Below are positions 52,200-63,870 of a stretch of DNA of 64,000 bases, piece after piece. A program made the position numbers and the translations under genes. Within the stretch, counting starts at the first letter, position 1, and each line of letters starts with the position of its first letter. The notes beneath the pieces are model-generated. The model searched no databases and was not told the DNA's origin. It saw only the letters and a list, made by a program, of their open reading frames with translations. The DNA is from Wyeomyia smithii (taxonomy: Eukaryota > Arthropoda > Insecta > Diptera > Culicidae): NCBI RefSeq assembly GCF_029784165.1, contig NC_073695.1, positions 234,099,844 to 234,163,843 on the forward strand, in the 5' to 3' direction.

Positions 52200-53190
52200 C
52201 CGAATGCTTCATATCGCTGTTCGAGCCATAACTGTCTCTATTGTTATTCGGGTGCGTTTTGAAGTAGTCGACCCTTACGATTGATTTCAGGAACACGGTT
52301 GACTTCTTTTGTTTCGAACTGACCGTAAGTTAACTTAACACTGACGAGTTTTAAAATTAATTTTGGAAGTGATTCCGCGACCAAAACCATCTGATTTGAT
52401 ACAAAATTCATTAACTTCTACACACTTCCACACACTTTTCTTCTATACACTGTACGTTTCCTCTATTTACTTGGCAGTGGTTTTAATTATATCTTTAATC
52501 TACAGTGTGTATGAAATTACCCTAGTTAATACTATGTAGGTTACATATCTCAACAATAAGCACTCAATCGTTTGACTGGATATATAGTGAGAGCCACACA
52601 GTACCAAAAAATGAAATTTACAGCTAATACAAATGAAAGCGCATAACGGTTTCTAGTACATAAAATGAAAAACATATGCAATTTCACACCGTTAATAATG
52701 CACAATACCAGAATCGTTATAAACCATGTAAATTTGTACGTTAAGTGATACAAACTTCGAGCTTTGAATATAAGTATGCATGCAAATTAACAATATATTC
52801 ATTTACATTGCATGTGAATATAATGCCACACGGAATATTACATGATTTCCAATGCTCCATTTATGTGCATTTAAAGAAATGTACCTTTTTTTTACTGTGC
52901 ATATAGTCTTTCTTTGTGCAAATTAAAATTCGCTTCTTTACCCAGATTAAAGCTTCGTAGCCTCAAACGAACCAGCACGGAAATACGTTATGAAGTTATG
53001 AAGAGTGTGGAATTGCCAAAATCGATGCCGAAACCACAAATAAAACTACACTTACATCGTGTTGGTTGAATGTAAGAGAATTGAACGATTCTTGTCGGCT
53101 TTGTTCTATTAACACATTACCCACACAACAACAAAAACGAATGTTTTATCGAAATGAATCTTTGAGGATTGAAGAAATTTCGAAACGCTG
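52200..53190. other. Stretch without recognised feature
   Basis: AT-rich, with no repeat recurring in the window and no coding frame. Confidence 0.4.
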
Positions 53191-53194
53191 AAAC

Positions 53195-53335
53195 AGTTAG
53201 TCACTCTAATTCCATTGCTAAGCGGAAAAATTGATAAAAAATTTTGATGACAAATTTATGCAAGCATTCCTAGCACAGACGACGTGAATGGACACCAATC
53301 GTTCCCTGTGATATTCTCTGTATCAATATCGAAAA
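53195..53335 (+). repeat. Left copy of a ~140-bp direct repeat
   Basis: 'gcattcctagcacagacgac' and 'ttccctgtgatattctctgt' recur at 59732-59800. The right copy (59637-59800) carries about 20 additional bases in the middle. The left copy is cut off at 'tatcgaaaaa', exactly where the next repeat starts. Confidence 0.75.
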
Positions 53336-53561
53336 ACCTAAATTAATCCACCTAGCGGTCAGACTCCCTTTCTCATTCAAACTTATTATTTGTAAAAATA
53401 GATTTACATGAATGCTTAAATCTAATAAATGTTTATCCACTCTTTGGGTTCTAAAATATTGATGTTGTAATTAAAGTATAAAATATGAAATTTGACGTAA
53501 TGTTAGTAGGATAGAGCGGGGCTAGTTGGTCATTTTTGGTCAAAGTGTTCTGTAACTTTTT

Positions 53562-55936
53562 TTTTTCTTCATCTATAGTTTATTTGACACGGCACAAATA
53601 CAATTCAATGTTTAACGGCGCCAATTATATCTGGTAGCTTACTTTCTAAAGTATCTTAATAACTAAAAGCAAATTTTTTATCCTCGCTGCCGACTACGAG
53701 CTGAAACTAAATCTAACTTAAAGCTAGAATATTTTGCATTAAAAGCACAGGTTTGCTGTTTGATGGTTTTCATTGCCATAGGTAAGCAGCATATTAAATT
53801 TGTTCCGCTGCTGGGCCAAGATATTACGGACTGGCATATTGGGTTGTTTCCATCGGGCCTTGAGAGTATCGTGCGGGTCTGATTGCTGTTTCCGGATCCG
53901 GGGTCTTAAAGTGTTCTTGTCGTTTGGTTGGATGTAGGCGGAAGGGAATAGGACTAAACTGGGGCGTGGATGGAAAAGGAAAACGTATACAGGAAAACGT
54001 ATATAAGGGACATGTAGGATAGGTCACGGCTCGCCAAGACATCACGAACAGGAACAGCCGGCTGCCTACCTTCGGCCTGCAGGGAAGCTATTAATCTAGA
54101 CCTGGCGTCACGGTGTACAGGGCATGACCAAACAACGTGCTCTATGTCGTGATAACCTTCACCACAGGCACAGATACCACTTTCCCCGAGCCCAACACGA
54201 CGGAGATGCGCGTCAAATCTATAGTGATTGGACATAAGCCGGGACATCACGCAAATGAAATCCCGACCTACATCAAACCCCTTGAACCACGGGTTCGTCG
54301 ATACCTTGGGGATTATGGAATGTAACCACCTTCCCAGTTCCCCCTTGGTCCAAGAATTTTGCCAACTGATGATCGTATTCTGACGTACAAATGCGAAAAA
54401 TTCATTAAAGGCAATTGGTCTTTCATAAATATCACCGTTTGTTGCGCCCACTTTAGCCAAAGAGTCCGCTTTCTCATTACCCGGTATCGAGCAGTGAGAA
54501 GGGACCCACGCTAAGGTAATCTGAGTAGATTTTTCGGATAAAGCACTCAGATGTTCCCGTATTTTCCCCAGGAAATACGGAGAGTGCTTAACATCTTTCA
54601 TCGATCGGAGAGCCTCAATGGAACTGAGACTGTCCGTAAAGATGAAATAATGGTCCGTGGGCATTTTTTCGATAATCCCTAGGGTGTACTGAATTGCAGC
54701 TAATTCTGCGACGTAAACAGAAGCAGGATTATCGAGCTTATGGGAGACGGTTAAATTGTTATTGAAGATACCGAAGCCAGTGGACCCATCAAGAAGTGAT
54801 CCGTCAGTGTAGTACATATTGTCGCAGTTGATGTTTCGATATTTATTGGAAAAAAATTTAGGGATCTGCTGCACGCGTAAATGATCCGGGATTCCACGAG
54901 TTTCTTCTATCATGGATGTATCGAAAAACACAGTAGAATCAGAAGTATTTGATAAGTCGACACGATTTAGAATATTCGAAGAAGGGTTAATATTTTGGGA
55001 CATATGATTGAAATACAATGTCATAAAACGGGTTTGAGAATTAAGTTCGATTAACCTTTCAAAATTTTCAATCACGGGACGGTTCAAGACCTCACATTTG
55101 ATTAGAATACGAGAAGACAGGCTCCAGAAGCGGTTTTTAAATGGTAGTACTCCAGCTAAGATCTCCAAACTCATCGTATGGGTCGATTGCATGCAACCCA
55201 AGGCGATACGCAAACAACGATATTGTATTCGCTCCAGTTTGATCAAATGTGTGTTTGCTGCGGAGCGGAAGCAGAAACACCCGTACTCAATAACAGACAG
55301 TATCGTTGTTTGGTAAAGCCTTATAAGGTCTCCTGGGTGGGCTCCCCACCATTGTCCGGTTATTGTACGAAGAAAATTCACTCTTTGTTGACATTTTTTC
55401 ATCAGATACCTCACGTGACAACCCCAGGTGCTTTTAGAGTCGAACCAGACACCGAGATATTTGTGTACCAAAACCTGAGAAATCGTTTTACTCATTAATT
55501 GTGTTTGAAGCTGAGCAGGTTCATGCTTCCTAGAAAAAACTACTATCTCAATCTTCTCCGAAGAGAACTCGATACCTAGCTGTAAAGCCCAAGCAGACAA
55601 ATTGTCAAAGGTATCTTGCAATGGTCCTTGCAAATCGGCAGCTTTGGCTCCTGTAACAGAGATTACACTGTCGTCTGCAAGTTGTCTTATCGTGCATGAA
55701 TTTGCCAGACATTCGTCGATGTCATTTACATAAAAGTTGTAAAGAAGGGGGCTTAAACATGAGCCCTGGGGAAGACCCATGTAGCTAATGCGAAAAGTTG
55801 CCAAATCGCCGTGCGTAAAATGCATGTGCTTTTCGGACAACAAATTGTGCAAAAAATTGTTCAAAATTGGAGAAAATCCTTGTCGGTGAAGTTTACCCGA
55901 AAGAATGTCAATAGAAACGGAATCAAAAGCCCCCTT
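53562..55936 (-). mobile_element. 5'-truncated I/LOA-type LINE
   Basis: 2375 bp from inside the RT domain to a poly-A tail (plus-strand T run to 53566) with AATAAA before it. Flanked by a perfect target duplication TTCTGTAACTTTTT at 53548-53561 and 55937-55950, which proves insertion in the TIR element. The remaining frame is open from the break to the stop, so the insertion is young. Confidence 0.9.
53954..55936 (-). pseudogene. LINE ORF2 C-terminal part: RT and RNase H
   Basis: An open frame of about 660 codons lacking the N-terminal endonuclease and the first RT blocks. It starts at the truncation point (KGAFDSVSIDIL), then LPQGSCLSPLLYNFYVNDID and RQLADDSVISVTG (catalytic LADD). A thumb region is followed by RNase H with its acidic residues in YYTDGSL, AELAAIQ, IFTDSLSSIEAL and GNEKADSLAK, and a Cys/His knuckle CACGEGYHDIEHVVWSC near the end. 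RNase H after RT is typical of the I, LOA and related clades. It has no start codon or promoter of its own, hence pseudogene. Confidence 0.9.
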
Positions 55937-58900
55937 TTCTGTAACTTTTTGTAAGAAACATTATGACAAAAACTCATTACATGGAAATGTTGTGTTAAGT
56001 CTAAAGCATCTAGAAAAAATATAAACTGTACAGAATAGTTTATGATTTTGCGGATATTCTATGTTTTTGAGTGGATGTCAAATTGGCCAACTAGCCCCTC
56101 AGCTGGGGTAAGTTGGTCAGGGTGTGGGGTAAATTGACCGTTCATATTTCGGAAGGACAATTCAGTTTTTATTCCTCACTGCATTAGCGGCAGCCTGTAG
56201 CATCTCAGCGGAGGTCAAACCGCATCCAGTTTTTTGTTTATACCTTCGCTTTCCGAAATCCCAAACCATCAGAGAAGTAACTCAAAATTGCATGAAAAAA
56301 AATCGTGTTACTCTTCCATACCTGACAAGAAAAATATGTTGAAATTTCCCTAATAGTTTGGTTGGGAACTAAATCAAAAACAATAAGGATTAAATTGAGA
56401 ACAGGGGCCAAATTCTAGATTCGCATCTGCAATCACAAGCACAAAACTATAGCTACATTAGTTTTTTTTAGAAAGCATTTGTCGATGCATTAGTGTACGT
56501 TATAGTTATTTTAGATCAATGACTAAGCATTTATATTGCACAAAAAAATATTCATCAAAATGACGATGAAATGGAGATAACTTTTACCAAATAGTTTATC
56601 GCTTCATATAATTGGCTTTGCTAAACAAAGCAAACGAAATGCACTGTTCCTGAAATTGCATTCACTTGGTTACTTACATTCATTTATGATGTGCATATGA
56701 CCAACCAGCCCCGCTAGTATGTGACCAACTAGCCCCTCATGTATTAAATATGTAAATTACTCGAAATATATGAAAATAAAATTTTGGCGAAAGTTTGCTT
56801 CACACAACTTAAAACTAACGAAAATGACTTTCATAATACGTTGAGCCATGTTAATTTCAATTTGGCTAGCTTTGTTTAAACAAAAAATTTCAACATGAAA
56901 ACCGAATAAAATTGATGGCCAATTTGGCAGCAACAGTATTTATTATACGTTCTAATTAAAACTGTACTTCATTTTGTCATTTAGTTTCTCTGGTTATCTA
57001 CTACGTATCACCCATATAATACGATTTTTTAGATACGTAGATTCGAAGATATTCTCATTGACCAACTTGCCCCGTAACCAACTAGCCCCGCTCTACCCTA
57101 CTTAAGAAATAGCGAAATAAAAGCAATGACTCTTAATTTCGAACAATTTAATCACGAGCGATGCCGGGAACGTTTAGATAGTACGATACCACATTTAAAT
57201 CATGTTGAGGCCATATATATTGATCGAAGCAGGTAAAGTGTTGAATAGTCTTTGAATTTCTTTCCTTTCTAAAACTTTTAAACAGCATATCAAATTGTTA
57301 TGAAGCTTGTTATTTGTAAGTTTGAGAGATGACTCATTTGTATGACACTTGTTATGTTCAAATAAGTCGTGTAATACTTGAGATATTAGACTTTCGTTGT
57401 TTTACAAATTAAAACATAACGCTTGCTTAAGTTTGATTACAATCAAATGAAAAGGTAACGTATGGGGCAGCCAAACCTTGAAACCACGTGTTCAATCATA
57501 ATTTATCAGTTAACCCTTAACTAGCCCGTTCATCTGATATCAATATTGTTCAAATCGGTTGTGTAGTTTCTAAGATAATGAAGTTTCGTGATTTTCACAT
57601 TTCGATACATTACAGACGAAGTTACAGTCCGATTACTGCAAAATTCAATAGGGTGTTATGAGGTAGTCTACCTACCTACCTTTTATTTGATACTAATTCT
57701 GTGGAAATCGGGTCAACCATCTCTGAGAAATATGAGTGAGTCCAAGTAAGTTGTGCGGGAATATGTTTCTTTTCATAGCTGGATTTCACATTTTTAAACA
57801 TAACAGGCAAAGTAATAATCCGTTTGTAAAAAAAAAATAATTAGGGTCTTATGGGGCAACAAGACCTTTCATATGACACTAATTTTATAAAAATCGGGCC
57901 AGCCATCTCTGAGAAACATGAGTGAAATTAAACAGTCTCCAGAACACGTTTCTTTCCATAAATTCTGAACCACATGTTCAATCTTCATAAAATTCAAAAG
58001 TTAAGGGTTTTAAAGGTAGCCCGTTCATTTGAAACTAATTTTAATCAAATCAGATGTGTGGTTTCTGAGATATGTTTCGTGATTTTTACACTTTGATACA
58101 TAACCTCTAAACTGGAAATCTGATTACAATAAAATTCAATAAGGTCTTATAGGGCAACTAGACCTTTCATTTGCAATTAATTCCATTGAAATCTGTTCGG
58201 TCAGACCATCTCTGAGAATAGTGAGTGCGAAAAAAGGTGCACATACACACGTACACACCCACACACAAACATATACACCTATACATGCTTATATGCAGAA
58301 AATGCTCGATTCGTCTAACTGAGTCGAGTAGTATATGACATTCCGCCATTTGGATCCCTTTTTACCTTTTAATTAGCCAGTGATCGTTAGGAGGAAGTCA
58401 ATATGTTTACTTTCATTATGTGATTTCACATTTTCATGAACTACGGACAAAGTTACAATCCGATTGCAATGAAATTCAATTACAACCTATGGGGCAACTA
58501 GACCTTTCATTTGACACTAATTTTGTGAAAATCGGTTCAGCCATCTCTGAGAAAAATGAGTTAGTTTAAACAACCTCAGGATAACTTTTCTTTACATAAC
58601 TTTTGAACCATATGTTTAATCATTACGAAATTCAAAAGTTAAGGGTTCTGGAGACAGCCAAATCATTTGAAACCAATTTTATTAAAATCGGTTGTGTGGT
58701 TTCTGAGATATTGATGTTTCGTGATTTTTACATTTTGATACATAACCTCTAAACTAAAAATCCGATTACAATGAAATTCAATAGCAACCTATGGCGCAAC
58801 TAGACCTTTCATTTGCAGTTAATTGTATGAAAATCGGTCCAGCCATCTCTAAGAAAAGTGAGTGAGAAAAAAAAGTTGCACATACATACACACACACACA

Positions 58901-59229
58901 TACACACATACATACATACATACATACATACAGAAAATGCTCAGTTCGTCGAAAGGGGTCGAGTGGTATATGACATTCGGCCATTGGGACCACTTTTATA
59001 CCTTTGGTTTTTCCAGTGATTGCTATACCTTTCTAGGAGAAAGGCAAAAAAAGTTAGTTGTTTGAATAGAGGCTCAAATTACACGGTGGTACAAATCAAA
59101 GCAATATGCAACAACTTTTACCGTACCCTAGTTTAGGTTGCGGGTTTAGTCGAGTGTGATTTTCCAATGACTCCTAAGATTTGAAGTTATGGTAGAACCT
59201 TTTCTTTCACAAATAAGTTACTTACCTTA

Positions 59230-59560
59230 CCAATCAGACGAAGGTTTGTATGGTCTTTGCTATATCTAAGATTCGACGCCTATGTACTCGATCCTTGGCT
59301 ACTCGTCGCCCCCGTGCACGTTGCACGCCCCGACGTCGTGTTCCTATTGGGTCGTTATCTTGACTGGTTATTTTGAATGCGCTTTCGTCCAACATCTCTA
59401 CGACATACCAAGTCAACCGTAGCCTTCCAATTTTAGCCGTATGGACTCTAGTGATAGCTGATGCAATTCGTAGTTCATTCATCGTCATTTTTTTGTTGTT
59501 GACTGGAATGCATTCTGTAAAACTGGAAAATGTTGCGTCAGATTTCAAACGATAATAACA
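59230..59560 (-). pseudogene. LINE C-terminal fragment
   Basis: The minus strand reads KIGRLRLTWYVVEMLDES, ...DNDPIGTRRRGVQRARGR and DRVHRRRILDIAK. This R-L-R-W-x-x-H-V-x-R-M and G-x-R-R-R-G-x-Q-R-A-R pattern is the usual tail of mosquito LINE RT proteins, possibly the family seen at both window ends. Confidence 0.6.
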
Positions 59561-59636
59561 ACATAACCACATGATGGATAACAATAACCAATATGTTGTT
59601 GGATAGATAAAACGTAGAACAATTTTGTTATATGCT

Positions 59637-59800
59637 AGTTATCACTCTAATTTCATTGCCAAGTGGTAAAATTGATAAAAACTTTCAATGACAAATTTAC
59701 GCGAACAATGAACCATTTACATGTAAGCATTCCTAGCACAGACGACGTGAATGGACACCAACCGTTCCCTGTGATATTCTCTGTATCAATATCGAAAAAA
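59637..59800 (+). repeat. Right copy of the ~140-bp direct repeat
   Basis: See 53195-53335. The two copies are 6.4 kb apart and bracket the whole nested stack of elements. Confidence 0.75.
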
Positions 59801-59864
59801 AAATTGACAGAGTTTCCCCGTCCCAATAGGTCAATTTATTTTTGCTCCCATGAGCTTAGACTAA

Positions 59865-60025
59865 TATGATGTCTCGAAGGTAAAAGTTTTCCGAAAAGTT
59901 TGAACCAATCCCCATTCTTGAACAGTTTCTAGACCTGCTTTCTGAACCTAATAAAAACTGATGTCTCGAAAGAAAACATGCTAGTAGAAGCAACAGTACC
60001 AGTGGAGCAGAGAGCCGCAGGTTTC
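59865..60025 (+). repeat. Copy of the 'gatgtctcgaagg' repeat
   Basis: Inverted relative to 44400-44555. Confidence 0.6.
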
Positions 60026-60281
60026 TCGTCGTCTATGATTGCAGCGGTACTCTTCTAATCGTACATTTCAGCGGTACACTTCTATTCGTACTGTAGCGGT
60101 ACTATTCGTATTGCAGTGGTACACTTCTGTTCGTATACAGGTATACCTCGATTTTACGCACATTCTCGTTTTTGAAATGTGCGTAAAATCGAATTGTGCA
60201 TAAAATCGAATCAATTTTTTTTAATTTTTTTTATAGCCCAAAATTAACTTCCGTGATCGGAAATGTGCAAGAAAACATGTA

Positions 60282-60430
60282 GGGGTCATCCAATTAGTAT
60301 GTAACGTTCGAAAGGGGGTTGGAAAGCTTGACAACTCATAGAAACAATATTAGGGACCCAAAAAAGAGAGTGACATAGGAGCGGGGTCGAAGAAGGTTAT
60401 TATTTGCGTTACGTAATTAATAGACGTTCT
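60282..60430. mobile_element. Small TIR element nested in the pogo-like element
   Basis: Left 'gtcatccaattagtatgtaacg' and reversed right 'gaacgtctattaattacgtaacg' are diverged inverted copies, same type as 31481-31758. Confidence 0.55.
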
Positions 60431-60504
60431 CTGATGTGCCGTGGGAAACTCACCCAGAACATATGCAAAATGCTTGAAAGGAATTACTTAAAACAAGTAT
60501 ATGG

Positions 60505-60680
60505 GCGTTTGTGTGAGTATATATGTGTATGTGTGTTTGTGTGTGTGTGTATGTGTATATGTGTGTGGATGTGTGTATGTATGTGCGCATATGTGTGCGC
60601 ATATGTGTGCGCATATATGTGTGTGTGCGTGTGCGCGCGCGTGTTTGTGTATGTGTGTGTTTGAGAGTATATGTGTGACT
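60505..60680. repeat. TG/TGTA/GCGCATATG microsatellite
   Basis: About 175 bp of TG-rich repeats including three 'gcgcatatgtgt' units. Both strands give long artefactual frames. Confidence 0.9.
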
Positions 60681-61579
60681 CACACATTTATTTTTACCCA
60701 CATACTAATGCTAAGGAGGCATTGAAAACAGCTCCTCTATCTTGTAACAGTACACATTTTATATAAAAGTTTTAGTAAATTACTCCAAAAGAGATTATGT
60801 GCGTACGACGTCCAACATTTTACGCGTTAGACACGTATACAACCTTGAAAAAATTCACTGTTTCGCAAAAGAGGTCTTGTTGTTACTGTCTCCCGGTTTT
60901 CGGCAGATTTCCCAGTCTATATGGACGACCCATTGTTAGTGAACCATGTCTAATATATATAACCCTTCATTACGTGTGCGTAAAATCGAGGTAAAATGTG
61001 TGTAAAATCGAAGTACGTAAAATCGAGTGTGCGTATAATCGAGGGTGTGTAGAATCGAGGTATAACTGTATTTCTATTCGTGTGTAATCGAGCAAAAACT
61101 GAAATGCTGCTGCTGATGGTGATTGAAAGTTTATCTTATAAATATGATTACCATAAAGCACTCAACAAGAATTGTACATTTTTGCAACGGTTATAAGATA
61201 TATTTATTTAATTTTATCTTCAATATTCACTAAATAATCGTGACCGGATAGTATCGAAAAAGTGAATTCCCAAATATACAAATTTATAGAAAAGTAAGAG
61301 CCGGCGAATGCTTGTAAATTTTAGGTCCATTTACTAAGATTCATTACGAATCTTTGTTTGCATTTCAAAATTGTTAGATGATATATTATTATTTCATACT
61401 TTTTCATAATAAACGTTTATTAGCTTTGTAATAAAGCGAATGTAATTGTAGGCAAATTACAAAAATTGCCAAGCAAATCACGCTAAAGAGGGAACTATTC
61501 ATTATAAAAACAAAGAGCAAACCTAGTGAAACATTGTGTTCCTTCAAAGAGATTTACGGGAAATAACACTGTGCTACAA

Positions 61580-63510
61580 ATGAAAAAAAAAATGCAAGAA
61601 CTTCTGAAGTCACCTAGTTTAGGTTGTAGGTCTTGTTGAGTGTAACATTCTTTCATACTAGAAATTTTCCAAACACCCCCAAAATCTGAAGTTATGATCA
61701 AAATATAATTTTTTGGACCTCAGTGCATACATTTTTTTTTGACTCAGTCATTTCTCAACCGATTTTCAATGTTTAGGCAGTTTTGGAAAGAAGATAAACA
61801 GAGCTTTCAAAACATTTACTGGTTTGTACTAATATCACTAAAACATGTTGAGTTATTTGAGTTTAAATATAATTATTTAGATTTTTCCACACAATTTTTT
61901 AATGTGAGGTCTAAGAGCTGGGTTTTGATCATAACTTCAAATTTTAGGGGTATTCGAAACTTTAAGTATGCGCGCTATTAACACTTGACTAGAGCTATTA
62001 CACTAGGTCACATCAAAAGCTCTTGCATTTTTTTCCATTTGTAGCACCGTGAAACAATTGTGCGTTAGATGCTAAATAATCTGGTTTTCTCAAAAAACTT
62101 ATAACTCAGCCTAATATTCACCGATTTTCACAAAACCACTTTTGTTTGATTCGTCATTGAATATTATTTCAAAATTTTAATGCATTTGTAGTATCTTTCT
62201 CACAAAAATAGGTGACCAATTTCAAGTTATGTTGAAAAATAGCATGTAAAAGTCTGAAAAATTATATTTAAACTCAAATAACTCAACATGTTTTAGTGAA
62301 ATTAGTAAAACCTGTAAATGTTTTGAAAGCTCTGTTTATCTTCTTTCCACAACTGCCTAAATATTGAAAATCGGTTGAGAAATGACTGAGTTGAAAAAAT
62401 GTGTGCCCTGAGGTCCAAAAAACCGTATTTTGACCATAGCTTCAGATTTTGGAGGTATTTTGAAAATTTCTAATATTAGCGAATGTTACCCACAACAAGA
62501 CCTTCAACCTACGGTAGGTCACTTCAGAAGTTTTTGTGTTTTTTCAACATTTGTAGCACCGCGGAATTATTGTGGGATAGAAGCCAACAATTGTGGTTTT
62601 CTTAAAAAATATATAACTCAGTCAAATATTCACCGATTTTCACAAAACCACTTTTGTTTGATTCGTCATTGAATATTATTTCAGAAATTTAGTGTATTTG
62701 TAGTATCTTTCTCACAAAAACAGGTGTCAAATCTCAAATTAAATTGAAAACTTGCGTGAAAAAAACTAAAAAATTATATTTAAACTCAAATAACTCAACA
62801 TGTTTTAGTGATATTAGTACAAACTAGTAGATCAGTGGTTTTCAACCTCCTTCAGTTCATGCACCCCCTTTTGATAATTTACACATGCTTTCCCCCCCCC
62901 TATCGGCACCATGAAAGAAAAGCTGTTGTAATTAAAAAATATAAGGCTTTTTAAACTTCAATTTTTAACAGGTTTCATACAATTTATACAATTCAGCATC
63001 TCTTGTGAAGGTGTGTGTGACGATTTATCGTCAACAAGCACATTTGACGCATGAATGCCTATAGAGCAAAATAAAGCGCATAAAACTGCTGCATGAGTTT
63101 TTTTGCGAGCTAATTCATTGGACACTGAAAAAAAAATGTCGCACCACCGTCAATCACAAAAGCGCATTGCATGTGAAATTTTTCCACTCGCAATTACCCC
63201 CGCCCCCCCCCCCCCCCCCCTGCAACGGTTAAATTCCCCCCTAGGGGGAATTCCCCCCCGGTTGAAAACCGCTGTAGTAGATGTTTTGAAAGCTCTATTC
63301 ATCTACTTTCCGAAACTGCCTCAATATTGTAAATCGGTTGAGAAATGACTGAGTTAAAAAAAATTGTATGCACTGAGGTCAAAAAAACCGTATTTTGACC
63401 ATAACTTCAGATTTTGAGGGTGTTTGGAAAATTTCTAGTATGAGCGAATGTTACACTCAACAAGACCTACAACCTACACTAGGTCACTTCAGAAGTTCTA
63501 AATCGCTGTA
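61580..63510. repeat. Tandem ~508-bp repeat with an inverted partner
   Basis: Units at about 62035-62540 and 62545-63510 (the second enlarged by a 442-bp insert plus 8 bp) share 'tttgtagcaccg', 'cacaaaaccacttttgtttg', 'aactcaaataactcaacatg', 'gttgagaaatgactgag' and 'ggtcacttcagaagtt'. The segment 61600-61875 is an inverted copy of about 62275-62540, giving a palindrome over about 950 bp. A further trace is near 59130-59200. Confidence 0.75.
62833..63274. mobile_element. 442-bp hAT-type MITE
   Basis: Ends CAGTGGTTTTCAACC and GGTTGAAAACCGCTG (one mismatch) with a perfect 8-bp target duplication TAGTAGAT at 62825-62832 and 63275-63282. CAGNGGTT ends and 8-bp duplications are diagnostic of hAT elements. 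The uninterrupted sister unit at about 62320 shows the empty site. Includes a long C run (63201-63220). Confidence 0.92.
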
Positions 63511-63599
63511 GCACAGTGTAATCTGTAATAAATAGAAAATGGAGAAGAAACTGAACTGGAGGGTCTCAAGAACTGGAGGGCTGGAGGGTCTCAAAAGCC

Positions 63600-63870
63600 A
63601 CCGCCTAGACTGTAACAATTATCGGGCATAGCTATTCTCAATACCGTATACAAAATTATCTTTCGCATCCTGTTTTACAGACTGAGGGCGTTGCAGAAAA
63701 CCTTTGTTGGCGAATACCAATGTGGTTGTCGAGGGAGACGCTCCTTGAGACAAATCCAGGATAAATTTCAACTTGCAGACTCACCATCTGTTCACAGACT
63801 TCAGGGCAGCGTACGACTCAGTTAAAAGAAATGAGTTATGGCGAGTTATGTTAGTGTAAGGGCACGGTGT
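63600..63870 (+). pseudogene. Decayed non-LTR RT fragment
   Basis: NNYRAIAILNTVYKIIFRIL, ALQKTFVGEYQCGCRGR and, after a shift, VYDSVKRNELWRVM: the same RT family as 20-560, truncated right after the YDSVKR block. Confidence 0.65.

Larger units (their letters stand above)
53509..57098. mobile_element. TIR element with GGRTAGAGCGGGGC ends, carrying a LINE insert
   Basis: Left end GGATAGAGCGGGGCTAGTTG and reversed right end GGGTAGAGCGGGGCTAGTTG match at all but one position. Flanked by TA (or, if one base more is counted, a TTA duplication). Without the 2.4 kb LINE it is about 1.2 kb. The end motif 'gaccaactagcccc' recurs at 56086-56099, 56699-56735 and 57060-57090. No transposase frame. Confidence 0.8.
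53336..59056 (+). repeat. Old repeat with tandem units, split by a nested element
   Basis: Begins 'cctaaattaatccacctagc' with GCCTTTCTC-like sequence and ends 'tttctaggagaaaggcaaaa', so GCCTTTCTC/GAGAAAGGC may be its inverted ends. The right part (57.3-59.05 kb) is built from about five diverged units of 160-300 bp containing 'gacctttcatttg', 'aaaatcgg', 'cagccatctctgagaaa' and 'tttcgtgatttttaca', with CA-rich microsatellites at 58240-58290 and 58880-58935. Interrupted at 53509-57098. Confidence 0.65.
60138..61068. mobile_element. Pogo/Tigger-like TIR element, non-autonomous
   Basis: Ends CAGGTATACCTCGATTTTAC and reversed CAGTTATACCTCGATTCTAC, each flanked by TA. CAG-TATACCTCG is the known style of pogo/Tigger ends. 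Multiple 'tgcgtaaaatcgag' units lie inside both ends (60170-60210, 60975-61060). It contains another small TIR element (60282-60430) and a long TG microsatellite. No transposase frame. Confidence 0.8.

Noticed and set aside
53562..55936. An independent host gene coding an RNase H protein
   Set aside because: RT motifs precede RNase H in the same frame, the copy has a poly-A tail and a target duplication, and it begins inside the RT domain without a start codon.
60404..60725. Cys/Val- and Thr/His-rich frames on both strands
   Set aside because: They are translations of a TG/CA microsatellite.
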